Assembly: GCA_963575745.1 (NCBI GenBank) | Contig: CAUYUJ010000681.1 | Location: 268,084-332,083, forward strand | Source of the DNA: Prorocentrum cordatum | Lineage: Eukaryota; Sar; Dinophyceae; Prorocentrales; Prorocentraceae | Direction of reading: 5' to 3' | Length of the DNA: 64,000 nucleotides | In this document: piece by piece, positions 1 to 10,261 of the stretch | Position numbering within the stretch: position 1 is the first letter of the stretch | Layout of the letters: each line of letters begins with the position of its first letter | The notes under the pieces: generated by a model | Seen by the model: only the letters and a program-made list of their open reading frames with translations | Told to the model about the DNA's origin: nothing | Database searches by the model: none | Program-made: the position numbers and the translations under genes

Positions 1-1727
1 CATGCACAGTGGTGTCGGCAATGCACAACGCGGGCTGCGGAGAACCGCTTCGAGCGCGCGATCGGTTGCCGGCACCATGGAATTGCGCACTCTCGAGGGG
101 CCCCCCCTGGCCCAGAGCGGCCCGCGTGCGTGGGCTGTTTATCCTTGCGGACGGGGCGCGCCACTTCTTGCTTGAGGTCGTTTCGCGCGCACTGGGCGCG
201 CAGGGATTGCCGGGCAGATAGGTGCAGTTTTGAGATCGCAGATAGCGCGAGATGCGGTAGAATGTCTTCGTTGGCGCGGCGGTTGCACAGTCCGCATGGG
301 TGGTCGACTTTGGCGAGTTTGGCGCGACAGCCGGGCGCGAGGCATCCTGGCGCGCGGCATCTCTGGCACATGCCACTGTTGCCAGGAACAGAACGTCGGC
401 AACCAGAAGGAGCCGGATTACGACATCCCCGCGCGTTCGGACCGACGCACGGCGGGCCCATGGACCAGCAAGCTCTGCATGCGAAGCCGGGGGGGGGGGT
501 CGCGCTGGAGCTTGCGCGCCCAGTGCATCCGAGAGATTTGTTCGCGCAGGGGGGGCCCTTCTTGCGACAGTCGTTGCAGACGTCATCGGCGTCGCGGGTG
601 CGTTTGTGGATCGTCGCCTGGCAACCGTGAAATGCATATCGACACTTCGCGATGAACGCGGGCGCAGCTGCGGTGGTGGCAGCAGCAGGGGCCCGCAGAC
701 ATCGGGCGCATAATCCTGCGCTTGTGGGGCAGCTTCGCCCTGAGCAGCCCGGGGTAGAGCAAGGCAGGTTCAGAGCGATGCGCAGGATGCATTTCTCATC
801 TCCAGGGTCGCGGCATAAGTTGGCGCACGTGGGCGCGTTGCAAAAGTTCGTCGGCTGAGGGGGGGCGCAGACGAAGCAGAAAGATCCATGCACGCGGTGC
901 GCTCGCATTTTGCACCCTGGCGTTTCGCACGGCAACAGACCCATTCGGCATGCGTTGCATGTAGCAGGATCAGACGCAGTGGGCGCGTCATGCACGCGTA
1001 GGCGACAGGCTGGGGTGGAACATTCCACGTCGTCCGTCTCGTGGGTGGGTTGGGCAGGCGCATCTCCATCGGTCGTGCTGGAGAGGAGTTTCGGGGCAGT
1101 CGGAGCGCATAGATCGCAGAGCTGGCGGCTGGCTGCCGACCCTCGCCTGCGGAAGCAGGCGATGCAGGGGAGGGGCTCAGAGGCGCACTGTGCACAGACA
1201 GTCAACGACACCCGTGCGTCTCGCTTCATGGGGCAGCCTGAGGAGGAGCAGTGGGAACGCGACAATGGATTGTAGGGACAGTTGTTATTGTTATCCATGC
1301 GGCAAGCCGGGCGCGCACCGGAGCAAGCAGAAGGCGGCGCGCGTGCTATGGCAGGACAACCAAGAAGGGCGTGGCGGCATGGGATGCATCCGTTGGCGCA
1401 TGCGAAACATTTAACGGCAGTGCGTTTCATGGCGAGGTGTCGGCATCCGATTCTGGCATTGGTACACATGGCCCACTCCCTGTCGGCATTGTGGCACGGG
1501 TCTGCGTAGTGCGAAGCGCAAAACACAGGAACGATGGATTTGCCGAACATGGGCGCTGCGGGGGATGAGCATTCTCGATGGCGACACCGCGTGGGCATGG
1601 CAGTGCACGGTGCGCAGTATGGCTGGCGCAATCGTTCTTTACCTGATCGTTTATACATCTGGGCGCGAGAGCAGATTGGATAGTTGTTGCATACATGGGT
1701 GGGGGAGATGGCCGCTGCTCGAGGCAT
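1..1727 (-). CDS. Partial cysteine-rich protein made of repeated CxxC zinc-finger-like modules
   Basis: One minus-strand frame (codons starting at plus positions divisible by 3) is open from well upstream down to base 3 and runs off the window, so the C-terminus is missing. From the ATG at 1727 it gives about 575 codons. It is dense in Cys, arranged as recurrent modules C-x4-6-C-x10-17-C-x2-C, at least a dozen by eye. Examples are CETPGC followed 11 residues later by CFVC, CLAPGC then CGLC 10 residues on, and CAIPWC then CRHHC near the edge. The spacing resembles A20-type and other small zinc fingers, but no named family is recognised. Zinc binding and a role in protein or nucleic-acid contact are inference. 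The frame stays open upstream of 1727 through proline-rich low-complexity sequence, so the start is chosen only because the first module follows it closely. Confidence that this is coding is high; function is unknown. Confidence 0.72.
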   Translation of the reverse strand, partial: MPRAAAISPTHVCNNYPICSRAQMYKRSGKERLRQPYCAPCTAMPTRCRHRECSSPAAPMFGKSIVPVFCASHYADPCHNADREWAMCTNARIGCRHLAMKRTAVKCFACANGCIPCRHALLGCPAIARAPPSACSGARPACRMDNNNNCPYNPLSRSHCSSSGCPMKRDARVSLTVCAQCASEPLPCIACFRRRGSAASRQLCDLCAPTAPKLLSSTTDGDAPAQPTHETDDVECSTPACRLRVHDAPTASDPATCNACRMGLLPCETPGCKMRAHRVHGSFCFVCAPPQPTNFCNAPTCANLCRDPGDEKCILRIALNLPCSTPGCSGRSCPTSAGLCARCLRAPAAATTAAAPAFIAKCRYAFHGCQATIHKRTRDADDVCNDCRKKGPPCANKSLGCTGRASSSATPPPGFACRACWSMGPPCVGPNARGCRNPAPSGCRRSVPGNSGMCQRCRAPGCLAPGCRAKLAKVDHPCGLCNRRANEDILPHLALSAISKLHLSARQSLRAQCARNDLKQEVARPVRKDKQPTHAGRSGPGGAPRECAIPWCRQPIARSKRFSAARVVHCRHHCA

Positions 1728-2319
1728 CCCGTCGGCGGAAGGCGCGGACGGCCACTGAGGATAACGCCCCAGCGTCTGAGCCAAATGGCTGCGAACAGAG
1801 CGGGGGGGGGGGAGGGAGGGAGAAGAGGGGGGGATCGGTGGGGAGGGGAGGGGCGCGCCGATCCCGGCGGCGCGGGGCATGCTGACTGAGCATGCGGGTT
1901 GCGCGATGCATGGCGTAGGGTGGCGCGGCGAATACGGCCAACGGGCATGCGTGGAGCGGCCTGCAGGACCGGGCACGGATAGGCTGACATAAGCATGGCA
2001 TGGGTCAGTTGACACTTCCACATTGCATGGGCCAAACGGGGGGGAACGGAAAGACAAACAGCAGGCTGCAGTGGATTCGCGACGCACTGTGGCATCGCAG
2101 ACGGCCCTGGCGAAGATGGGGACAGGGAGGGGCGGCGGGATGGGAAGGGAGGGAGGGGGGGGGAGGGGTGGGGAAAGGAGGGAGGCGCTGGTCGGAACGG
2201 CGCAAGCGCGGCGAGACCGCGGAGGCCACCTTCCCTCGGCACGGTCGTCGCTGTCGCCGCCGCCGCCGCCGTCGTCGTCGTCGCCGTCGCCGCGAAAACA
2301 AAAGTCGGCGAAACAGTCG
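1728..2319. other. GC-rich, purine-biased spacer upstream of the Cys-rich gene
   Basis: This stretch holds runs of G and GGGA (1801-1852, 2120-2190) and a short GTC/CGC repeat (about 2245-2292). Minus-strand translation is proline-rich low complexity. It could hold the 5' exon or leader of the Cys-rich gene, but nothing diagnostic is visible. Confidence 0.4.
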
Positions 2320-2450
2320 ATCCATCCCGGAAAGATCTCCGCTCCCGGAAGTCCCTGGAAGCTATGGACTCCATCTGCGGTGTTGACATCGCGCCGCGGG
2401 CTCGTTCCCGCGGGCCCCGCGGACGGAAAACGACGTAAAACATGCGAAGC
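2320..2450 (-). repeat. Diverged copy of the 160-bp core repeat
   Basis: The order of landmarks (GATCTCCGCTCCCGGA, a GCGCCGCGGGCTCGTTCCC block, then a GGAAAACGAC block) matches the core seen at 9547-9704, 10470-10625 and 15093-15255. It is in the same orientation as the 10470 copy. It is the oldest-looking member, and here it lacks the long flanking TTG and GGA tracts. Confidence 0.6.
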
Positions 2451-2499
2451 GATTTTGTCAACATCCGCGAAAGGCGCTTTGGGGCCTCATAAGACCGTC

Positions 2500-3095
2500 A
2501 AGACGGCCCACAGAGGGCTCCAAAGTGGCACCATTGGGAGCCCAAGCGCGGTCAGTGTTAGAATTCCCTTCGAAACGCCAACGCGAGTTATGTTGTTGGG
2601 TTCGCGCCCCCAATGAACACGCGTTATGTTTGTGAAGGCGGACGACGACGACCGACGCCGGAGCTGGCCAAAATACATAGTCGCAAAGCGTCTTTCGGGA
2701 TATTCTGGCCAATCGATGCGATTCCCTAGCGCGCATATGTTGGCTGAGCGTTTGATGGGAAATTTCGACGAAGGTCTGGTCGAAGGCCCGACAGAATGTG
2801 ACGGCCAAACGTCTGCCAGGACACTGCAGTTTCCTGGGGCCACCTTGGAATTGCCTTTTGGGGATTCTGAACCCAAAATGACATCCTTTGGGGGTCCTCC
2901 AGTCTGTGGACCTCCAAGATTCCAGGAGAGCCCCCAGACGGCCGCGCAGGGCCACTGGGGGCTCCCAGCATCACCCTACACGAGCCAAGGACAGCTTCGA
3001 GAAAACCTAATCGAGGCACATGACGGTCCATCGATAATGAAGACGAACGGTTTCAAATGTGACGATTCCAGTCTTCCTCCCCCTCGTCTTCGCAA
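2500..3095. repeat. Dispersed repeat A, copy 1
   Basis: Several blocks match 8440-8700 in the same order: a segment around AAGACGGCCCACAGAGGGC, a block ending AGAGCCCCCAGACGGCCGCG, a CTAATCGAGGCACATGACGG block, and a TGACGATTCCAGTCTTCCTC block. Copy 1 also carries the phrase GGGATATTCTGGCCAA at about 2697, a motif shared with other repeats in the window. Open frames here are not supported as genes. Confidence 0.65.
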
Positions 3096-3478
3096 TGCCC
3101 TCATCATAATCATCCATAATCATCCTCGGTTGATTTGGGGAAGCGTCTGCACCTAGATGTCGGGCTATCTAGGACGAACGATTGCCGGGATATTTTGGCC
3201 AAGCTGCGGCCGGAACATTTCGCCGAGCATTTCGCCGAGCGCCCAACATGATCGAAGACCGATCGAATCTCGAGTTTCGATCCCGAGGAGGCGTTCAAGA
3301 GGTTTCCGATAGACATCCGAAGAGACCTCGAGAAGGATTCACAGGGCCCCTGGTCGTTTTGCTTGCCTTCTTCTTCCCCCTTCCCAACTGCCCGGGCTAG
3401 CCTCGGGGGGGCCAGCCCAAGCCCGCCCCGCTGCCCAGGCCGACGCCGACGACGACCACGACGATGACGGCGATGGAC

Positions 3479-3525
<47 letters not shown>

Positions 3526-4516
3526 GACGAGGACGACGACGACGACGACGAGGGGCACGACGGCTTCTCGTGCCCCTTATTCTGCTGTTTGCTGCCCCCT
3601 TCTCCGATCAAGGCAACTCGTCAGGACATCGTCTCTGGATTGGCCGATGGGAATACGCGAAGCGCGAACAATAATTTTTCATGCCGGGCCCTCGCTACTG
3701 CTCGCCAGGCCGCCACCACGCGAGGCAAAAAACTTCCGATATACGACGCGAGACAGGGAAGGGCCATTGGAGGGGAAGGTTGTCGTACGTTTCGGGCGGG
3801 GGAGAAGAACAATACCCTCATCATAATCATCCATAATCATCCTCGGCTATTCTGGGGAAGCGTCTGCACCCTGATGTCGAGCTATCTAGGACGAACGATT
3901 GGCGGGATATTTTGGCCAAACTTCGGCCGGAACATTTCGCCGAGCATTTCGCCGAGCGTCCACCATGATCGAACGCCGATCGAATTTCGAGTTCCGATCC
4001 TCAAGAGGCGTTCGAGAGGTTTCCAAGAGACATCCGAAGAGACTTCGAAACGGATTCAAGGGGCCTCTGGCCGTTCTGCTCGCCCTCTTCCCCCCCCCTC
4101 CCCATCTGCCCGAGCTAGCCTCGGGGGGGGCCAGCCCGAGCCCGCCCCGCTGCCCTGGCCGACGCCGACGACGACCACGATGACGACGGCGATGGCCACG
4201 GTGACGACGACGACGACGACGACGAAAACGACGCCGACGACGACGACGAGGGGCATGACGGCTTCCCGCGCCCCTGATTCTGCCGTTTGCTGCCCCCTTC
4301 GCCGATCAAGGCAACTCGTCAGGACATCGCCTCTGGATTGGTTGATGGGAATACGCGAAGCGCGAAGAATATATTTGCATGCCGGGCCCTCGCTACTGCT
4401 CGCCAGGCCGCCACCACGCGAAGCAAAAAACTTCCGATATACGACGCGGGACAGGGAGTGGCCATTGGAGAGAGAAAGATGGTCGCACGTTTTCGGCGTG
4501 GGAGAGGAACGGGTAG
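3096..4516. repeat. Tandem segmental duplication, two units of about 717 bp
   Basis: Unit 1 (about 3096-3812) and unit 2 (about 3813-4516) align from end to end. Each begins CCTCATCATAATCATCC, then has GGGATATTTTGGCCAA, CATTTCGCCGAGC repeated, a GCCTCGGGGGGGCCAGCCC block, a (GAC)n tract and a TCCGATATACGACGCG block. Divergence is mainly in the length of the GAC microsatellite. The reading frames change between units, so neither looks coding. Confidence 0.85.
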
Positions 4517-4609
4517 ACAGAAGGGCACTATTGCTGCAGGGCGTCGGCGCAGCCGTCGCGCGGGCGCTTTTCAGCGCTGAGTTCGCAACTTGCTCGAGCG
4601 CTGCGAGTG

Positions 4610-4833
<224 letters not shown>

Positions 4834-4949
4834 TGAGGTTGCATTGATAGAGCATGAGAGACGGATGGGGGGCGATGCGGGAAGGGGAAAAGGGGGGGGG
4901 GGGTAGGTTGGGAGAGTCAACGGGAGGGGGTGCGCGGTGCCAGAGGTCG

Positions 4950-5440
4950 CGGACGTGGGTGGGGAAAACGCTGCTCCGCGCCGGTTGCGCGGGGGCAGGG
5001 CGCAAGCGCGGCTCGCTTTGCCGAGGCGGGGGCTCGGGGGGCTGGCCCGCGGGACCGACCATATTGGCCGAGCCAACAGACAACGCGCTATAAAACAATT
5101 CTGACGCAGCGGGATGGGAGGAGAACGATGACTGGGATGGCGATGCTCGGTTGGAGATCTGACGGGGAAGGGCGACGGGTGTGAGCGGACGACGGGGGAA
5201 AAAACGCTGCCCCCGCGCAAGCGCCGGATGCGCGGTTGCAGAGCACAGGCGCGGCTCTCTTTGCCGAGTCAGGCTCGGGGTGCTCACCCGCGGGCTCGAC
5301 CACGTTGGCCGAGTTGGCAGACATCGCGCTTCAAAACAATGACATAGGGCTTAGCGGGCCAGGAAGAGGATGGCGACTCGGAGAGAGGCGCTCGGTGCAA
5401 CAATCGGAGCTGAGAAGCGATGGTGATATGTGATGGGGCC
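4950..5440. repeat. Tandem duplication with period of about 238 bp
   Basis: GGGGAAAACGCTGC at about 4960 recurs as GGGGAAAAAACGCTGC at about 5196. The GCTCGCTTTGCCGAG, CCCGCGGG and TTGGCCGAG landmarks follow in the same order, and both units end near a CAAAACAAT block. A CGCTATAAAACAATT stretch at about 5086 looks TATA-like, but no gene follows it. Confidence 0.75.
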
Positions 5441-6000
5441 AAGGGTTCTCGGCGGAATGGCGTTTGGGGCCCGGACCAACTATGGTCGGTTTAAAGATGG
5501 AGAGGGGGGTCGCGCGCGAGCCCCCCCCAAAAAAAAAACGCCGCGCGGAGGGGGGGGGCAACTCCTGCGCAGCGGCATCATCCGCGAAGGGGTCAACGTT
5601 CTTCGGCCAGTGCTGCCCAGACCCCTCGAGCGGCCCTGGAAAGGGAAGTACGAGGGCCGGGTGCAATGGACGGGTGGGGGGGGGGCACGCAACTCCGCGA
5701 ACGCTCTCTGATCATCCAAATCCCTAGGCATGTTGAAAACTGCCCCCTGGAAGCTATGTAATGTCAACTGGGGTTGCTTCCGCCGCCGCTCCCCCTCAAG
5801 GGCCCAGTTTTGGTGGTTCGGGTAGTGGGAGGGGGGCGAGGTTTCGAACCATGGGCGCTTTTAAAGAGCGGTCGATCTGCGCGTCGACCTGGCCCGGGAC
5901 GGCGGGGCAGACGGGCCGCAGTCAGGGGGCCCACGAAGAAATCGCAATCGGGGGGGGGCGGGCCGCGAGCCAGCGATCTGGAACGCTTCTGGACTTGTGG
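5441..6000. other. Gene-free GC-rich spacer
   Basis: Homopolymer runs (G and A at 5514-5560, G at 5673-5690 and 5949-5960) interrupt otherwise unremarkable sequence. No conserved frame, RNA gene or repeat copy was recognised. Confidence 0.5.
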
Positions 6001-6001
6001 C

Positions 6002-6002
<1 letters not shown>

Positions 6003-6046
<44 letters not shown>

Positions 6047-6083
6047 AAAAAAAAAAAAAACAAAAAAAAAAAAAAAAAGAGAG

Positions 6084-6157
<74 letters not shown>

Positions 6158-6193
6158 GAGAGAAAGAGAGAGAGAGAAAGAGAGAGAGAGAGA

Positions 6194-6243
<50 letters not shown>

Positions 6244-6275
6244 CAAAAAAACAAAAAAACGAGAGAGAGACGGGG
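6003..6275. repeat. (GA)n and (A)n compound microsatellite
   Basis: GA tract, then two A-rich blocks with single C or G interruptions, then a second GA tract with regular GAAAGA variants and a closing A-rich block at 6240-6262. It lies immediately downstream of the stop codon of the 632-residue gene. Confidence 0.97.
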
Positions 6276-6281
6276 CCTGCG

Positions 6282-8180
6282 CTAGGTGGGTCTGCAGGTC
6301 ACTCCGGGCACGCGGGCCAGGTCCGAGTCGTCGTCGTCGGCGTTCCCGATGACGTTGATGGAGGAGCTGGACCAGACGTCGATCTGCCGGGGGACCCTTG
6401 GCGCCGGGGTGTTGCCGAAGATTGCCCTGCGCACCGCGCAGGAAGCCTCCGCCCTGTGGACGTGGATCACTTGGTTCGGCTGGATGGTGTGGGCGTACTT
6501 GCGCCAGACCATGACGTCGAAGCGGTTGCCGGTCGGCGACGCCGCGGTGATCATGCGGCGCGGTTCCGTTTTCTGCTCCAGCGGGCCGACGAGGACGACC
6601 GCGGCCTCGAAGTTGAACAAGATCAGGCCGGGGAAAGTCTCGGGGATGTTTTCCAGCGGGGTGTAGACGAACGCGGCGCAGGTGGTGGGCTGCGAAGCCT
6701 TGGACAGCAGGCGGAACGAGCAGGGGCGGCGTCCGGGCGTTTGGATGTCAGAGAATTGCAGCTCGTAGCGGAGTCCCAGACTGGCTGCCTGTTCGCGGTA
6801 GAGGTGGCTGGTCCTGTCGGAGGGCGGCGCCAAGCACGCTTTGCGCGCTGGGTAGGGAGCGGTGATCCAGATGACGTTGCCGGGGGCCCCGAAAGCAGAC
6901 TGAGCGTCGGTGGTCAGGTCCCAGAGCGAGGTGGCAAGGGTGTCTCGCTGTCCACAAGTGTCGCTCGACCAGGCGAACCCCTTCGGCCCTTTGCCGACCT
7001 TCTCGTCGCCGTGGTAGGCAGTGGCTTCCTCGACGGTCACTCGGAAGTTCCAGCCGGTGAGGCACCCGGCGCTCTTGGTGACGTTGTTGAAATTGGAGAC
7101 CAGGTCGAAGGTGAGCGGCAACTGCGCAGGCCTCTGGCGGGCGCCAATGGGCGTGCCCCCCGGCGCCTTCTCGCCGGTCGCGGAGAGGAGCTTCTTCCAA
7201 GCGGGCTTCTTTGGAGGCGTTGCCAAGGGCGGCTTGGTGGAGCCGTCGCGGGCGACGATGCCGGGAGCTGGCGCAGGCGAAGCCCGTGGGAGCGCGCGCG
7301 GCTTGCGTGGCGGCGTGGAAGGAGCGATGTTGGCGCAGGCGAGGTTGACGGTGGCGATCAGACGGATGGCGTCGGGCGCGCAGTCGCCCTCGTCGGCGCT
7401 GCGAGGGACGACGGCCGTTTTCCCGAGGCGCTCGCGCAGAAAAATGGACTCCGCGCAGGTGTTAACGTCGCGGATGGCCAGGGTCTCCAGGGCATTGCGG
7501 ATGGCGGGGGCGGCGGAATTGAAACCGACGACGCAGTGCCGGCCGGAGCAGTGAAGCACTCCGTGGATGGTGCCAGCCGCCCACGCGCCCAGGAAGGTGT
7601 CCGGGCCCGAGTCGGCGAACGATGATGGGTGCGTCACGGGGAAGAGCTCCTCGACGCCGTAGTGCTGCAGGATGAGCAGGCACTCCGCCGTGGACAGCCA
7701 GTAGGGGACGCGGTGACCGTCGATGACGTTGGGGGTGGGCGCGTCCTGCTCGGTGATCTCCAGCACGCGGTCGGGGATGGAAGCGTTTTCCGGCGTCCGC
7801 CCAACGGTTGCCAGGAGCCTCCTGATGTCCTGGTTGGTCGGAGCAGGGTCTGCGGGCATCATGGCGCGGTGGTCTGCTGGCGTGTTACCGCGGTGGTCGT
7901 GGTCTGTTGGCATCATGTCGTTGTGGTGCATTGGCGGGCCTCCCGTACCAGTGGTCTTGGTCCGTTGGGCGCGCTCCATCTTCGTGAGTTGTTCAGTCAA
8001 AGCCTGAATTTGCATCCGCGCGGTTTCAAGGTCCATGGGTTGATCGGGTGGTGCGGCGGGGGCGCCGTGCTGTGACGTGGGCTTCCGGCGCGGGCTGCGG
8101 CTGCGCCGGGGGCTGGGGTGGCCCCAGTCGACCTCGTCGTCGGAGTCGCTGAGGCTGACGTGCACGCGCGGCCTGACCAT
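6282..8180 (-). CDS. 632-residue protein of unknown function with RS-like and coiled-coil N-terminus
   Basis: The start is taken at the ATG at 8180 because the context ACCATGG is strong and because the open frame beyond it runs into dispersed repeat A. The N-terminus is acidic and serine-rich (SDSDDEVD near residue 10), followed by an SPRRSRSPRR basic-serine patch. A heptad-like helix DLETARMQIQALTEQLTK follows at about residues 48-65, then short MMPxD/H repeats. From about residue 130 a globular-looking region begins (YWLSTAECLLILQHYG), and the C-terminal half is mixed and non-repetitive. The tail has an acidic DDDDSD run. I recognise no catalytic motif or family. Coiled coil plus basic patch could suit a Gag-like structural protein or a nuclear protein, but this is weak inference. 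No intron is needed. Stop TAG is at 6284-6282. Confidence 0.75.
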   Translation of the reverse strand: MVRPRVHVSLSDSDDEVDWGHPSPRRSRSPRRKPTSQHGAPAAPPDQPMDLETARMQIQALTEQLTKMERAQRTKTTGTGGPPMHHNDMMPTDHDHRGNTPADHRAMMPADPAPTNQDIRRLLATVGRTPENASIPDRVLEITEQDAPTPNVIDGHRVPYWLSTAECLLILQHYGVEELFPVTHPSSFADSGPDTFLGAWAAGTIHGVLHCSGRHCVVGFNSAAPAIRNALETLAIRDVNTCAESIFLRERLGKTAVVPRSADEGDCAPDAIRLIATVNLACANIAPSTPPRKPRALPRASPAPAPGIVARDGSTKPPLATPPKKPAWKKLLSATGEKAPGGTPIGARQRPAQLPLTFDLVSNFNNVTKSAGCLTGWNFRVTVEEATAYHGDEKVGKGPKGFAWSSDTCGQRDTLATSLWDLTTDAQSAFGAPGNVIWITAPYPARKACLAPPSDRTSHLYREQAASLGLRYELQFSDIQTPGRRPCSFRLLSKASQPTTCAAFVYTPLENIPETFPGLILFNFEAAVVLVGPLEQKTEPRRMITAASPTGNRFDVMVWRKYAHTIQPNQVIHVHRAEASCAVRRAIFGNTPAPRVPRQIDVWSSSSINVIGNADDDDSDLARVPGVTCRPT

Positions 8181-8429
8181 GGTCGCGGAGCGGCGCGGAG
8201 GAGGTGAAGCCGCAGGTCGCGGCCGCCTGCAGGGGTCGCTGGAGTCTCCGTCGGGAGAGCAGGAGCGCTGAGCACTTTGAGCAAACAAAACATAAAATGA
8301 TCGGCTATCAGGGCCCCAGCAAAGGTGATGCCAAGCCTCACTCGCGTGACTATGTTTGCGCCTCTTGGGCTCTCTCGAACGCTCGAAGGAGCTCTCTCTG
8401 GGAACTGCGCGTCCGCCCTCCGCCGATGT
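8181..8429 (-). promoter_or_regulatory. Upstream region of the 632-residue gene
   Basis: This 250-bp stretch separates the start codon from dispersed repeat A. The A-rich part at 8277-8300 is the only clear compositional shift. No defined promoter motif can be named; the position is the only argument. Confidence 0.25.
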
Positions 8430-8900
8430 GAGGCTCAATTGAACCTCAAGACGGCCCGCAGAGGGCCCCAGAGTGGTACCATTCGGAGTCCAAGCCCCGG
8501 ATGGCCCCAGGAGAGCCCCCAGACGGCCGCGCAGAGCGATTGTGAGCTCCCAGGACCATCCCACACAAGCGTAAAACAGGTCCAAGACAACCTCATCGAG
8601 GCACGTGACGGGTCATCGGTACATGAAGACGAAATGTGTCAAAAGTGACGATTCTGGTCTTCTTCCTCCTCGTCTTCCCATTACCCTCACCAGAATCATT
8701 CATTACGAACAGCGGTTAGGACAACGTGTGAATAGCTGTGCCAAAGCATACCACAGGCTATGTGGACCAATCGTGCGCTGGGATATCCTGGCAAAGCGTG
8801 CGTTGGGATATTTTGGCCAAGCCTCCGCTGGAATACTTCGCCGAGCGTTTCGCCGAGCGTCCTCAAAGTCCTAAGAGCGACCCAAGACCCCAAAAGGCCT
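8430..8900. repeat. Dispersed repeat A, copy 2
   Basis: Matches 2500-3095 and then part of the 3096-3330 unit in the same order, including GGGATATTTTGGCCAAGCC at about 8808 and the CTTCGCCGAGCGTTTCGCCG block. Copy 2 lacks the central part of copy 1. Downstream it fades into a pyrimidine-rich stretch (8935-9005). Confidence 0.7.
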
Positions 8901-9139
8901 CCAAGCGGCATCCGAGAATCTTCAACCGTCCCCCCCATCGTTTCCTCCTTTTCTTTCTTCCTCCTTCTCCTGCCTCTCCTCCTGTATCTTCCGTCTTCCC
9001 CCTCCGACGGGCTCGAGACGGGCGCCGCCGAGACCAGCGCAGGGGCTCCGTCGGGCGCGCCACGGGGTAGCCCGGGCAGCACCGCGCCAGCGCTGGCGCC
9101 GGCGCTGCGGGCGCGCGCGCGCGGGCGTGGGGTTTCGGG

Positions 9140-9173
9140 GCGACGACGACGACGACGTCGAGGAGGAGGAAAA

Positions 9174-9221
<48 letters not shown>

Positions 9222-9290
9222 CGACGACGTCGAAGACGACGACGACGAGGACGAGGACGAGGACGACGACGACGACGACGACGACGGGTG
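9140..9290. repeat. (GAC)n microsatellite
   Basis: Imperfect GAC/GAG triplet tract. Poly-Asp or poly-Val translations are not evidence of a protein. Confidence 0.97.
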
Positions 9291-9480
9291 CTCCAACGAT
9301 CGCCCCGAAGATCGCCCTGGCGATTGCCTCGATGTGTGCCGCGACGATTGTGGCGATGGTTGTCCCGATAAGTGTCTCGATGGTTGTGTCAATGGTCGCC
9401 CCAGTGGTTGCCACGTAGGTTGGTTTGATGGCTGCCCCGATTGCTCCCCCGACGGTTGTCCCAACGGTTGGCACGAAGGT
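9291..9480 (+). repeat. GATGGTTGTCCC-type minisatellite, copy of 13335-13525
   Basis: Begins with a block containing CGATCGCCCCGAAGATCGCC and continues with degenerate 12-15 bp units. It matches 13335-13525 nearly base for base in the same orientation, showing that the two loci share a recent ancestor. Confidence 0.85.
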
Positions 9481-9481
9481 T

Positions 9482-9483
9482 GG

Positions 9484-9549
<66 letters not shown>

Positions 9550-10122
9550 TGTGTATGTTTATGTGTTTGTGTAGTTTGCTCTGTCGTTTTCGGCGTCCGG
9601 GGGCCCCGGGGCCTTCGGGAACGAGCCCACGGCGCGAAATCGATATCGAAGGTGGGGCCGGGAGTCTCCAGGGAGCTCCGGGAGCGGAGATCGCTCCGCA
9701 GGGGGAGGAGGAGGAGGAGGAGGAGGAGGAGGAGGAGGGAGGAGGGAGGAGGGAGGAGGGAGGAGGGAGGAGGGATGAGGGATGACGGAGGAGGAGGAGG
9801 AGGAGGAGGAGGAGGAGGAGGAGGAGGAGGAGGAGTAGGAGAGGAGGAGGAGGAGGAGGAGGGAGGAGGAGGAGGAGGAGGAGGAGGGGGAGGAGGAGGA
9901 GGAGGAGGACGGCGATCGAGCTGCGAGAATTGCCGCTTTGCCAAAGAAATCCAGGGCCTCGCGGCAACGACAACCAATGTCGAGCGCACGGAGGTCGGAA
10001 GGGACACTCTATTTGTCAAAATGACACGAATGCGCGAAACACATGTTTTTTTGGCACATTTCTATTTGTGTGTGTTTCCTTTGTTTCCCCAATGAATACT
10101 GACACCCCAGCAGTAATCGCGG
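9482..10122 (+). mobile_element. Element copy 1: TTG tract, core, GGA tract, tail
   Basis: Order on the plus strand: (TTG)n 9482-9547; a core of about 160 bp, 9547-9704, starting TGTGTATGTTTATGTG; (GGA)n 9704-9910; and a tail of about 210 bp, 9911-10122, starting near GATCGAGCTGCGAGAATTGCC. The tail ends CACCCCAGCAGTAATCGCGG. The same tail at 11011-11222 ends at the same base, after which the sequences differ completely, so this is a real boundary. The tail end also looks like an intron 3' end (pyrimidine-rich, CTGAC, then CCCCAG). No transposase is visible. Confidence 0.6.
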
Positions 10123-10261
10123 GAACAAGATTTTCTTCGTCGGCACCCGCGCTGTCACGATCGCGCTTGCCTTCCGGCAGACGGGCCGCTTTACGGCAAT
10201 GCAGTTCCTGGCGCTCGCGAAGGCCGTGTTCCTCCAGATTTCAGTCGGTAATGCTACGTGA
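10123..10261 (+). pseudogene. 5'-truncated copy of the 138-residue gene
   Basis: Encodes the C-terminal 45 residues of the gene at 15460-15876 (starts NKIFFVGTRA, ends ISVGNAT then TGA) with only a few substitutions, mostly conservative (for example Ile to Val and Ala to Val). It is inverted relative to that gene and is fused directly to the element tail at 10122, with no start codon. The reading frame is kept, so it is either a recent truncated copy or a terminal exon preceded by the intron-like tail. Confidence 0.75.

Noticed and set aside
8181-8585. Longer start for the 632-residue gene
   Set aside because: The upstream codons lie in dispersed repeat A and lack an ATG with good context.
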